This document shows, one piece after another, positions 1 to 7,065 of a stretch of DNA of 15,629 nucleotides (position 1 is the stretch's first letter; every line of letters begins with the position of its first letter). Position numbers and translations under genes: made by a program. Under the pieces are notes generated by a model. The model searched no databases, had not been told where the DNA came from, and saw only the letters and a list, made by a program, of their open reading frames with translations. The stretch spans positions 1 to 15,629 of the forward strand of contig CAYVIZ010000027.1 in the NCBI GenBank assembly GCA_964451715.1, read 5' to 3'. This DNA comes from Tiamatella sp964451715. GTDB taxonomy: Archaea; Thermoproteota; Thermoprotei_A; Sulfolobales; Acidilobaceae.

Positions 1-353
1 ATCTATATCTTGTTGCTTCACACGACTGTGTAACGGCTTCTATAGATAATAGTGATGGCTATGCACGCTCCTTGTGGCTTTTGAGCAGGTCCTCTAGTGT
101 TAGGCTTGTGGTTGACGAGTTGTATTTTGATAATGAGGCCTTAGACGTGGTAGGAGGGGACTATAGACTCCTTTCTAGCGGCGAGGATTACAACTTGTTT
201 CTCCTAGTGGGGATAGAGTGTCTTGACGAGTTTCTCAGATGGTGTAGACGTGTCTCGGAGTGGCCCTGTATGGTTGTAGGCCGTGCTCTAAGCGGTTCTG
301 GTGTCTATTTCCGTGGTTCCCGCTTGTTTGAGGGGGGCTGGTCCAGTTTCTAG
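1..353 (+). CDS. thiL: Thiamine-monophosphate kinase, C-terminal part (5' end off the window)
   Basis: The frame is open from base 3, so the gene begins left of the window and about 116 codons of its 3' end are visible. ThiL phosphorylates thiamine monophosphate with ATP to give thiamine diphosphate, the active cofactor, in the cytoplasm. The visible part has the ThiL/AIR-synthase signatures in order: SIDNSDGYA near visible residues 14-22 (the family SDGL motif), SSGEDYNLFLLVG in the middle (the family GGEDYELL motif), and a GSGVYF then GGW-SF ending that matches the usual C-terminal GxxHF tail. A TTG at 72 could be mistaken for the start, but the SDG motif lies upstream of it in the same frame. 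The stop TAG is at 351-353, followed by a 75-base spacer before the PhoU-like gene. The family assignment is confident. The N-terminal half cannot be judged. Confidence 0.87.
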   Translation, partial: LYLVASHDCVTASIDNSDGYARSLWLLSRSSSVRLVVDELYFDNEALDVVGGDYRLLSSGEDYNLFLLVGIECLDEFLRWCRRVSEWPCMVVGRALSGSGVYFRGSRLFEGGWSSF

Positions 354-385
354 TATCTAAAATAGATATTTAACGTGAGTTAAAC

Positions 386-421
386 TTTTTATAGGACGCC
401 ACCCCATATACTAGGTCGGAG
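386..421 (+). promoter_or_regulatory. Archaeal TATA box and ribosome binding site for the AbrB-PhoU gene
   Basis: A T-rich element TTTTTATA at 386-393 fits an archaeal TATA box. With the usual distance of about 26 bases from its centre, transcription would begin near 416. A GGAG at 418-421 lies 7 bases before the ATG at 429 and fits a Shine-Dalgarno site, so the predicted leader is very short. The same T-run could also help end thiL transcripts. The position is an inference from spacing, not an observed transcript start. Confidence 0.45.
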
Positions 422-428
422 ATGAAGA

Positions 429-1385
429 ATGACGCTCCTAGTCGAGACACGTAAAATACAGAGACTAGGCAGCAGTAGTCTCGTCGTAACACTCCCAAAG
501 ATATGGACACGCAAAAACGGGTTAAAGCCCGGAGACCCGATATACCTCATAGACGAAGGGGGTCACCTCAAAATAATGCCCGGAGCACACAAGGGGCCAT
601 GCCTCAACGAGGAACTAGAGACAAAGTACAACGGAGTCCTAAGAGAGGTAGGCCTAAGCGAGATACTGAAATGCGCCTATCTAAACGGTTACAGCAGAGT
701 CAGGATAACCTATTCCGTGACATACCAAAACCCGGATGAGATAATCGAGGAAGCACAGGGTCTATCCTTCGTCGATAAAGTAGTAGACGAGCTAGACTCT
801 ATAATGGTCTACTTCAAGGAAGACGACGGAGACCCCCAGAAGTATCTGCGGAGGATATTCATAGAATACCACAACCTCATGGAGACCCTGGCCAAATCCC
901 ATGAAACAGGAACAGTCGACGAGGAGGCCCTCGAAGAGTCTGTGAATACTATAAGAAAACTACACGACAGCTACCGGCTACTGATAAACAAGGTATGCCA
1001 GAGGGCCATAGCCAGAGAAGGAGACAGAATGTCAAGGCACACCGCCACCTCCCTTCTTGGCATGCTGCCATTAATGCTGGCAGGCTTGGCTAGGATAGTG
1101 GCGAAACACAGTAAAGACCCCGTTGTGGGGGAGCTTATAGGAAAGCTTAGAATAGCCATACAGGAGGCAGTGGGGAGCTATGTCTCGGAGAGCATGAAGA
1201 GAGGGGTAAACTACAGGAAAATAAAGAAGAGCATCAACGGTATACTCGACAATCTAGGAGACAGCTACCTAGATGTTAAGGCTAAGATGGAGGACATAAC
1301 AATACTCCTAGACGAGCTTGTAAGCGATTCTATATGCCTCTCACTGAAGAACAGCGAATCACCTAGAACAGGGCTTTCCCGTTAG
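429..1385 (+). CDS. PhoU-like phosphate uptake regulator with N-terminal AbrB/SpoVT domain
   Basis: This 318-residue protein has two parts. Residues 4-51 form a swapped-hairpin AbrB/SpoVT-type DNA-binding domain (TRKIQRLGSSSLVVTLPK, then a GLKPGD turn). The rest, clearest from about residue 115 to 300, is helical and resembles a PhoU domain, with stretches such as KVVDELDSIM and YHNLMETLAK. This architecture is common in archaea and is annotated as a phosphate uptake regulator (COG0704), probably a DNA-binding regulator of phosphate transport. No phosphate transporter gene is visible beside it. The ATG at 429 is preceded by GGAG at a good distance. An ATG at 422 is in another frame. The stop TAG at 1383-1385 overlaps by one base a GTG that opens a possible short ORF. 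The architecture is confident. The regulated target is not visible. Confidence 0.82.
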   Translation: MTLLVETRKIQRLGSSSLVVTLPKIWTRKNGLKPGDPIYLIDEGGHLKIMPGAHKGPCLNEELETKYNGVLREVGLSEILKCAYLNGYSRVRITYSVTYQNPDEIIEEAQGLSFVDKVVDELDSIMVYFKEDDGDPQKYLRRIFIEYHNLMETLAKSHETGTVDEEALEESVNTIRKLHDSYRLLINKVCQRAIAREGDRMSRHTATSLLGMLPLMLAGLARIVAKHSKDPVVGELIGKLRIAIQEAVGSYVSESMKRGVNYRKIKKSINGILDNLGDSYLDVKAKMEDITILLDELVSDSICLSLKNSESPRTGLSR

Positions 1386-1451
1386 TGAAACTTTTACTCT
1401 CCTGGCAATTCATTTTATCCACTATACTACTAATAACCCTTTCAGACACAT
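1385..1451 (+). CDS. Possible start of a short hydrophobic ORF, cut by an assembly gap
   Basis: A GTG at 1385 shares its first base with the TAG stop of the PhoU-like gene and opens a frame that runs into the N gap at 1452. The 22 residues seen are MKLLLSWQFILSTILLITLS followed by DT, so they are hydrophobic and could be a signal or membrane segment. The TAGTG junction is typical of translational coupling, but the stretch is AT-rich and may simply be intergenic DNA. There is no homology to recognise. I give it low confidence because nothing beyond the gap confirms it. Confidence 0.18.
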
Positions 1452-1551
1452 NNNNNNNNNNNNNNNNNNNNNNNNNNNNNNNNNNNNNNNNNNNNNNNNN
1501 NNNNNNNNNNNNNNNNNNNNNNNNNNNNNNNNNNNNNNNNNNNNNNNNNNN
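1452..1551. other. Assembly gap (100 N)
   Basis: A run of exactly 100 N, the usual placeholder for a scaffold gap of unknown length. It separates the PhoU-like gene from the histidine-degradation pair. A possible ORF enters from each side, so coding sequence may be missing here. Confidence 0.99.
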
Positions 1552-1649
1552 AGTACCGATGCTTCAACGATAAACAGTATCTTCCTCCATTTTCCTATGA
1601 ACCCTTTCAACGCTACGTTTAGAGCATCAGGCGCGAGTTCTCGGCTCAA
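1552..1649 (-). CDS. Possible N-terminus of a gene after hutI, cut by the gap
   Basis: On the minus strand the hutI stop TGA (1646-1648) overlaps a TTG (1647-1649) as TTGA, a four-base stop-start overlap like others in this window. The TTG frame stays open to the gap, giving about 32 residues: MSRELAPDALNVALKGFIG, then KWRKILFIVEASV. Codon choice (ATA, AGG, GTA) resembles the neighbours. An ATG at 1670 in the same frame is an alternative start with a 25-base overlap. I do not recognise the family. If real, it would be the third gene of the histidine-degradation unit. Only the junction type and codon use support it. Confidence 0.3.
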
Positions 1650-2899
1650 GCCGCTTCCGGGTTGACCCATACAAGGGTTCCCCCTATGTATACGCGTTCA
1701 ACCTTGTTTACACCCCACAAGTATCCTATCCACCTATGATTCGGTATATTCCAAACCAGTAGATCCGCCCTGTATCCAGGCTTTATCCTCCCATGGCTCC
1801 GGTGGATCCTGAGGCTGTAGGCTGCGTTAACCGTGGCTGCAGCCAGTGCTTCCAGAGGTGTAAACCTATACATGTAAGTCGACAGATCCACTACCAACTG
1901 CATGTTCGGGGTCATGTTATTAGGATTATAGTCTGTCCCCAGAGCTATCGGCACCTTGTGGCGTCTAAGGGCCTCGACGGGAGGACTGGCCTTTGAGAAC
2001 ATTGCCAGCTGGGACGTAGGAGTGAGGCCTGCCGCTGAACCGGATTCAGCGAGTATGGCAGCGTTCTCGGGCGGCATATGGTCCAGATGGTCTAGAGCGT
2101 CAAGCGGGTATTCGCGTGCAAGCATACTGCACCCCCTATATGAGAGCTGGTCAGCATGTATCCTAAGCCTAAAACCCAGCCTGAGGCTCTCCCCTAGGAT
2201 CCTTCTGGTCTCCCCCGGCGTGAAGGCTCCCTCGTCGCAGAACACGTCTGAGTATACTGCAAGCCTCCTCCTATACGCCTCCTCCAGCATCCCCACATAG
2301 TATTCTATATACCTGGACCTGTCGTCCTTGTATTCAACTGGAACCACGTGTGCCTGCATGGTGGCTACTATCCTAGCAGGTATCCGTCCTGCGAGCTTCT
2401 TAGCCGCCTCCATAATCTTGAGCTCCTCCTCAATGTAGAGACCATATCCCCCCTTGACCTCTATCACAGTGGAGCCGTTCCTTATCATAGACCACGCAAC
2501 CGCCTCGCTTCTAGCCACGAGCTCCTCGACGCTTGTCTGTTTCGTGGCGTTGACTGTCCTGTATATTCCCCCGCCGCTCCTCAGTATCTCCTCGTAACTA
2601 TAGCCTTGCAGCTTCTTCTCGAACTCGTCCTCTCTGCTTCCAGCGAAAACCATGTGGGTATGAGTATCTATCAAGCCGGGTGTGACGAGTTTTCCCGCTG
2701 CATCAACCTCTTCCCGGCCCTTAAAGCTTCTCACCGCGTCCTCGGATCCGCCCACATAGACTATCCTGCCCCTATCCACAGCTACTCCTGCATCCCGGAT
2801 TACTCCTGCATCCTTATGCGTTATCCTCCCTGGCACTGTGTCCTTAAAGCTCACCAGCTCCCCTATATTGTATACGAGGAGGTCTACCTCTCTCCTCAA
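1646..2899 (-). CDS. hutI: Imidazolonepropionase
   Basis: The enzyme opens the ring of 4-imidazolone-5-propionate by hydrolysis to give N-formimino-L-glutamate, the third step of histidine degradation, in the cytoplasm. The 417-residue length fits the family. It is an amidohydrolase-fold protein with the metal motif HTH at residues 80-82, followed by FAGSREDEF and GGGIYRTV, the KGGYGL motif at 149-154, the conserved His184 (MQAH), His248 in IHADQL, HLDH at 271-274, and GTDYNPNN at 321-328, which carries the metal-binding aspartate. All expected catalytic positions are present. The start is TTG at 2899, preceded by a GAGGT that overlaps the end of the upstream ureohydrolase gene. Only 7 bases separate the two genes, so they are surely co-transcribed. 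The upstream genes hutH and hutU are not in the window. Confidence 0.92.
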   Translation of the reverse strand: MRREVDLLVYNIGELVSFKDTVPGRITHKDAGVIRDAGVAVDRGRIVYVGGSEDAVRSFKGREEVDAAGKLVTPGLIDTHTHMVFAGSREDEFEKKLQGYSYEEILRSGGGIYRTVNATKQTSVEELVARSEAVAWSMIRNGSTVIEVKGGYGLYIEEELKIMEAAKKLAGRIPARIVATMQAHVVPVEYKDDRSRYIEYYVGMLEEAYRRRLAVYSDVFCDEGAFTPGETRRILGESLRLGFRLRIHADQLSYRGCSMLAREYPLDALDHLDHMPPENAAILAESGSAAGLTPTSQLAMFSKASPPVEALRRHKVPIALGTDYNPNNMTPNMQLVVDLSTYMYRFTPLEALAAATVNAAYSLRIHRSHGRIKPGYRADLLVWNIPNHRWIGYLWGVNKVERVYIGGTLVWVNPEAA

Positions 2900-2906
2900 C
2901 CCTTGT

Positions 2907-3827
2907 CTACCTCTTACACATGAAGCCTACTGTGGCAGCTGCGAGGCGGGCTGTAAGCTTCGAGGTGGAGTCTCCTATATCCACGGTGGGAGTAACTTCC
3001 GTGAAGTCTACGCCCACGGGATCCAGCTTGTTTACCGTGTATCCGAGTAGTGCTAGTGTTTCCCTAGGAGTCATCCCGATGGGGGCCGGGGCGTTTACCC
3101 CGGGAGCATATGCCTGGCCTAGATGGTCCATATCAACACTCACATAGTAATGGTCAACCTCTTCTCCCGCCAGCCAGTCTATAGCCTCGAAAGCCGACTG
3201 GAGCCCCTCCTCCATAATATCGCCTAGACTGACTACTCTGACGCCTAGCTTTGCTGCTCTCTCAGACAGGTATGCTGGGTTCGAATAGTCCTCTATCCCC
3301 ACAACCACTGTCCTAATACTTCTCCCGCCATAGCTCTCGTAGAGCTCCCACAGCCAGGTACCACTGCTGTATCCCTCTCCAACACTCCTCAGATCATAGT
3401 GGGAGTCGAGGAAGAATAAACCCACACTCCCATGCTCTAGTAGAGCCTCTAGCACGGGCCCTGTTATGCTGTGGTCTCCGCCTAGAACGAGGAATTTCTT
3501 CCCCTGGCTTAGAACTCCTCTTATAGCCTCTTTTACCCTATTCCTAGTTGTAGCCCAGTCTCCAGGGGACACCTTTACGTCGCCTAGGTCTAGTATACCG
3601 CATCTTATCTCTCCCCTCGAGGGTGAGAACGTTGTTAGACTGTAAAGATAACTCCTTATCTTGTGGGGAGCGAACCTGGCTCCCGGCCTGCCCGTCACGC
3701 TCCAGTCCCAGGGCACGCCTAGTACTACGATGTCTGCACCCCCTATATCCTCTACCAGCCGGTCTCTCAGCCTCACATCAAGCGGGTCACGTAGGAGTGG
3801 AGCGCCTGGCTTGGTGAAAGATGACAA
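2907..3827 (-). CDS. hutG: Ureohydrolase, probably formimidoylglutamase (alternative: agmatinase)
   Basis: This 306-residue protein belongs to the arginase/agmatinase/formimidoylglutamase family. All six expected manganese ligands are visible: His119 in GGDHS, Asp141, His143 and Asp145 in DSHYD, and Asp232 and Asp234 in SVDMD. After the last pair it reads HLGQAYAPGVNAPAP. This APGVxAP form is typical of formimidoylglutamases, whereas agmatinases usually read APGTGTP. SSGT at 154-157 also fits. The gene ends 7 bases before hutI, whose product is the substrate formiminoglutamate, so the likely reaction is its hydrolysis to glutamate plus formamide. Agmatinase cannot be excluded, because an aminopropyltransferase gene lies nearby. 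The start is TTG at 3827, with a strong GGAGGGG 9 bases upstream. The ureohydrolase family is certain and the substrate is probable. Confidence 0.78.
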   Translation of the reverse strand: MSSFTKPGAPLLRDPLDVRLRDRLVEDIGGADIVVLGVPWDWSVTGRPGARFAPHKIRSYLYSLTTFSPSRGEIRCGILDLGDVKVSPGDWATTRNRVKEAIRGVLSQGKKFLVLGGDHSITGPVLEALLEHGSVGLFFLDSHYDLRSVGEGYSSGTWLWELYESYGGRSIRTVVVGIEDYSNPAYLSERAAKLGVRVVSLGDIMEEGLQSAFEAIDWLAGEEVDHYYVSVDMDHLGQAYAPGVNAPAPIGMTPRETLALLGYTVNKLDPVGVDFTEVTPTVDIGDSTSKLTARLAAATVGFMCKR

Positions 3828-3836
3828 CTAGAAACA

Positions 3837-3880
3837 CCCCTCCAGTAAATAGCATTCACTGGACCCGGGAAATAATATTA
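3837..3880 (-). promoter_or_regulatory. Possible promoter and ribosome binding site for hutG-hutI
   Basis: In the 91-base spacer after the redox gene, an all-A/T stretch at 3871-3880 could be a TATA box read on the minus strand. It would place transcription start near 3850, just upstream of GGAGGGG (3837-3843) and the TTG at 3827. This suggests hutG-hutI can be transcribed separately from the upstream redox gene. It is a spacing-based inference only. Confidence 0.32.
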
Positions 3881-3918
3881 TGGGGAGGGCTTAGTGTAGC
3901 CCGGAGTATCCGTGGAGG

Positions 3919-5955
3919 CTATGAGGACTCTCCGTCGTCCTCCATGGACTCCGCTAGGAGCTCAGCTATATCCTTGACCTCAAGGTTAAACTGGTCTGCC
4001 TCGGCTCTGAACATGGTGTTACAGTATGGGCACGCTACAGCCACTATCTTAGCCCCCGTGTCAGCAGCCTCTTTAGCCCTCACTGTGGCAAGCCTCTCCC
4101 CTGCTTTTATCTCGTAGAACATCTGACCACCTCCTCCTCCACAGCAGAAGCTGTTGCCCCTGTTCCTAGGCATCTCCCTAAACTCTACTCCGGGTATGCT
4201 CTTTATCACCTCTCTAGGCTCCTCGAAGTGCCCGTTCCACCTGCCTAGATAGCAGGGATCATGGTATGTGAGAATTGTTCTAACCTCTTTGTTGGGCTTT
4301 ATCTTGCCCTCCCTTATGAGTCTCGCGAGAAGCATGCTGTGATGCTCCACGTCAAGCTCGACGCCATACTTCCTGTACTCGTTCTTGAATACATGATACC
4401 CGTGTGGGCAAGTCACTAGCAGCTTCTTGAACTTATAGGAGCTCAGTATTTCCTTGTTCTGGTTGACGGTCTCGCTGAACAGGAACTCGTCTCCCATCCT
4501 CCTAGCCGGCTCGCCGCAGCAGGCCTCTTCTGCTAGGATGCCTACTTTATACCCGGCTTTCCTGAGTATCCTAATAAGGCTCTCAGCTACAGGCCTTATC
4601 CTGGGATCATAGCTTGTGACACACCCTATCCAGTACAGGTAATCATACTCCTCGTCAGGCTGTGCTATTATCTCGTCTCCAAACTTGGATGCAAGCTCGT
4701 TGAGCCACTCCTCCCTATCCGCGGGGTTGAAGCCGAACGGGTTGCCTGTCTGCATCATATTGTAGAGAGCGTTCCTAGCGTCCTCCGGTATTGCCTGCTC
4801 TGCTTCCTCGCTCTCAAGTATACTGTACTCGCTGACCATACCCCTCCTAAGATTCAGAATGGTGTCGACGTGGTGTATGAGTACTGGGCACTGGTAAACG
4901 CATGCTCCACAGGTCACACAGCTCCACACCGTTTCAGGCTTAACGCTACCGTCTCCTTCTCCGATTATTTTCTCGTCCCATTTACCGCTGTACATCATGT
5001 TTCTAAGCGTTATAATTAGATCCCTAGGTGACAGGGGCTTCCCCGTGTTGAAGGCTGGGCATGCGTTGGTGCATCTCATACAGCTGGTGCAGGCGTCGTA
5101 GTCCATTCTATGCTTCCAGTTCGTGTCCGAGAGCTTTATTATCCCGAAGGTTTCACCTTCATCCACCTTCTTCTCAATATCCTCCACCTCGGCTATATCA
5201 GCCATGCTCTCCCTAGCGTATGCAGCGTTCAGGCTGCCTGCAAGTATATGCCATAGGTTCGTCCATGGTAGCAGTGCAAGTGTCGTCATGACAACCACTA
5301 AGTGTAGTACCCATACGCTCCTATAGAGTGTTGCGAGGGAACTGTATCCCTCAAGCTTGGATCCTATGAGGTATCCTACAGGATCATAGTAGGGGCTGCT
5401 TGTGCCAGCGGCTATCCTGTACCCGGCGTCGTTCATTCCAGTCAAGAGTAATCCTGTTACTGCTATCGTCAGGAAAGCGGCATGCACGATATAGTATATC
5501 CTGTCGTTCGGGAGATTGTCCCGGCCACTGGCTCTTCTAATGATGGCTAGTATGCTGCCTGTTATTACGGACAAGCCTGCCAAGTTGTTGAGGAGCTTGT
5601 AAGCCATGTAGAAGCCTCCATGTAGGATGCTGACCACGTGGAGGTCTATAGCCCTCAGCGTGGTGGCTATGAGGAGCCAGGCCATGCCGAGGTATATGAG
5701 GAGATGGATGAACCCCGGCCAGGGCTTCATTATGACTTTGTACTGGAGCAGAGCGTATTTGACCAGGTTGTAGATCCTCTTGCCCAGGTTGCTTGTAAAG
5801 GGTATCCTCTGGCCGCCATGGCTCCACATCTTGTAGTGTCTGTATAAACCGTATAGTATTCCTAGAACCGCTAGCCCTGCGAGGGCATAGACCAGTAGTT
5901 CGAGATCCTCCGTATGCCAGAAGTGTATAATCCAGGTCTTACCCGTGTATACCAC
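3919..5955 (-). CDS. Membrane cytochrome b / HdrD-like iron-sulfur fusion (FadF/EMO-type electron transfer protein)
   Basis: This 678-residue protein joins a membrane part to a heterodisulfide-reductase-like part. Hydrophobic segments near residues 18-38, 80-103, 120-140, 153-173 and 213-236 form a NarI-like cytochrome b region, with His84, His158 and His218 as possible haem ligands. Two [4Fe-4S] motifs follow: CTSCMRCTNACP at 289-300 and CVTCGACVYQCP at 346-357. Two CCG domains come next: Cys445, CCG at 479-481 and CPHG at 516-519, then Cys568, CCG at 604-606 and CPYC at 642-645. The architecture matches FadF/EMO proteins that pass electrons from ETF to a quinone, and is also like a fusion of HdrE with HdrD, or DsrM with DsrK. 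No ETF, dehydrogenase or hdr partner gene is in the window, so the donor is unknown. The start is GTG at 5955. The first CCG domain ends in Gly rather than the usual second Cys. Confidence 0.83.
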   Translation of the reverse strand: MVYTGKTWIIHFWHTEDLELLVYALAGLAVLGILYGLYRHYKMWSHGGQRIPFTSNLGKRIYNLVKYALLQYKVIMKPWPGFIHLLIYLGMAWLLIATTLRAIDLHVVSILHGGFYMAYKLLNNLAGLSVITGSILAIIRRASGRDNLPNDRIYYIVHAAFLTIAVTGLLLTGMNDAGYRIAAGTSSPYYDPVGYLIGSKLEGYSSLATLYRSVWVLHLVVVMTTLALLPWTNLWHILAGSLNAAYARESMADIAEVEDIEKKVDEGETFGIIKLSDTNWKHRMDYDACTSCMRCTNACPAFNTGKPLSPRDLIITLRNMMYSGKWDEKIIGEGDGSVKPETVWSCVTCGACVYQCPVLIHHVDTILNLRRGMVSEYSILESEEAEQAIPEDARNALYNMMQTGNPFGFNPADREEWLNELASKFGDEIIAQPDEEYDYLYWIGCVTSYDPRIRPVAESLIRILRKAGYKVGILAEEACCGEPARRMGDEFLFSETVNQNKEILSSYKFKKLLVTCPHGYHVFKNEYRKYGVELDVEHHSMLLARLIREGKIKPNKEVRTILTYHDPCYLGRWNGHFEEPREVIKSIPGVEFREMPRNRGNSFCCGGGGGQMFYEIKAGERLATVRAKEAADTGAKIVAVACPYCNTMFRAEADQFNLEVKDIAELLAESMEDDGESS

Positions 5956-6013
5956 GCTTCCTCTACCCCACCACTTGTATAGTGACCATACAAACGGCTG
6001 CCACGGGGGAGGG

Positions 6014-6040
6014 TTTGTATATATGGTTGTTATAAAAACC
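6014..6040. promoter_or_regulatory. Divergent promoter region between the redox fusion and the aminopropyltransferase
   Basis: The 141-base divergent spacer holds two TATA-like elements, TTTGTATATATGG at 6014-6026 and TTATAAAAACC at 6030-6040. Read on +, the second predicts a start near 6060, upstream of the ATG at 6097. Read on minus, either predicts a start between about 5994 and 6008, upstream of the GTG at 5955. Which element serves which gene cannot be decided from sequence. Confidence 0.42.
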
Positions 6041-6096
6041 TCTGTTCCCCGAGTTCACCGAGCGAGAGGAAATTATCGCAAACACTATTATTCCTA

Positions 6097-7065
6097 ATGC
6101 CTGCAACTATTCATTCCTGTAGAGGTGTATACACGGTGAGCTCTCAGGGCATGTACTACTGGAACTGGCATATCGAATGGGACACGCCTGAGGACGGTCA
6201 CCTGACCAAGATATACAAGGTATACTATACGGGGAAAACAAGGTTCCAACAGGTCGAGATAATGGAGCTAGGCGTGTATGGTAAGTCCCTGGTTCTCGAC
6301 GGCAAGATCCAGTCCACGCTGCTTGACGAGAAGGTTTACCATGAGGCGCTGGTACACCCGCCAATGCTGCTCCACCCCAATCCTAGGAGGGTGCTTATAC
6401 TAGGGGGAGGCGAGGGTGCCACTGCGAGGGAAGTATTGAGGCATGAGACGGTGGAGGAGGTTGTAATGGTCGACATAGACGGCGAGCTCATAGAGCTAGT
6501 CAAGAAGCATATGCCGGAATGGCATCAAGGGGCCTTCGATGATGATAGGCTCAACCTGGTAATAGGAGACGCTAGAGAATACGTCTTCGAGAATGCCGGC
6601 AGAGAAGAGTTCGACGTTGTAATAGGAGACCTCGTCGACCCCATGGAGGGCGGGCCCGCCCTCAAACTCTATACACGGGAGTTCTACTCTAAGGTAAAAG
6701 AGCTGCTAAGCGGTAAAGGCGTGTTTGTAACCCAGAGCACGAGCCCTACATCGACTCCTCGGGCCATGGGTGTTATAAAGTCGACCCTAGAAGCAGTCTT
6801 CGGCTGGGCGGAGCCCTACATGACGTATATGAGGGGATTCGACAGCATGTGGGGATTCAACCTTACAGGAAACGGGGAAAGGCTCTCTACTCTGTCAAGG
6901 GATGTGTTCGATGAGAGGGTGAAGCGTATAAGTGGGGGTCTGGAGACCCTGGATTACGATAGTATTGTATGGATGAGGAGTATACCGCTCTTCGTTAGGA
7001 GGATGATCGACCAGTACAAGGGAGTGGTGTCAACCGATGAGAACCCCGTCTTTCTAGAGGTCTAG
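6097..7065 (+). CDS. Polyamine aminopropyltransferase, ACL5 (thermospermine synthase)-like
   Basis: The protein transfers the aminopropyl group from decarboxylated S-adenosylmethionine to a polyamine acceptor in the cytoplasm. The 322 residues contain the spermidine-synthase fold: FQQVEIMELG near 50-59, DGKIQSTLLDEKVYHE at 68-83, the cofactor loop GGGEGATARE at 103-112, DID at 126-128, DAR at 158-160, and GDLVDPMEGGP at 177-187 followed by LYTREFY. The GEG loop and DPxEGGP-LYT segment are those of the ACL5 type. Classical spermidine synthases read GGGDGG and DSxDPxGP. This favours thermospermine or a related product, but specificity is an inference. The start is uncertain: ATG 6097 has no clear ribosome site, while ATG 6151 has GGTGAG 10 bases upstream and would remove 18 poorly conserved residues. 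The stop shares CTAG with the converging Hel308 gene. Confidence 0.86.
   Translation: MPATIHSCRGVYTVSSQGMYYWNWHIEWDTPEDGHLTKIYKVYYTGKTRFQQVEIMELGVYGKSLVLDGKIQSTLLDEKVYHEALVHPPMLLHPNPRRVLILGGGEGATAREVLRHETVEEVVMVDIDGELIELVKKHMPEWHQGAFDDDRLNLVIGDAREYVFENAGREEFDVVIGDLVDPMEGGPALKLYTREFYSKVKELLSGKGVFVTQSTSPTSTPRAMGVIKSTLEAVFGWAEPYMTYMRGFDSMWGFNLTGNGERLSTLSRDVFDERVKRISGGLETLDYDSIVWMRSIPLFVRRMIDQYKGVVSTDENPVFLEV

Noticed and set aside
72..74. TTG 72 as the start of a 93-residue protein
   Set aside because: The same frame is open to base 3 and contains the ThiL SDG motif upstream of the TTG.
2348..2923. Long plus-strand ORF opposite hutI
   Set aside because: It is antisense to the strongly supported hutI and has no recognisable features. 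The same applies to the other long shadow frames opposite the redox fusion, Hel308 and MCM.
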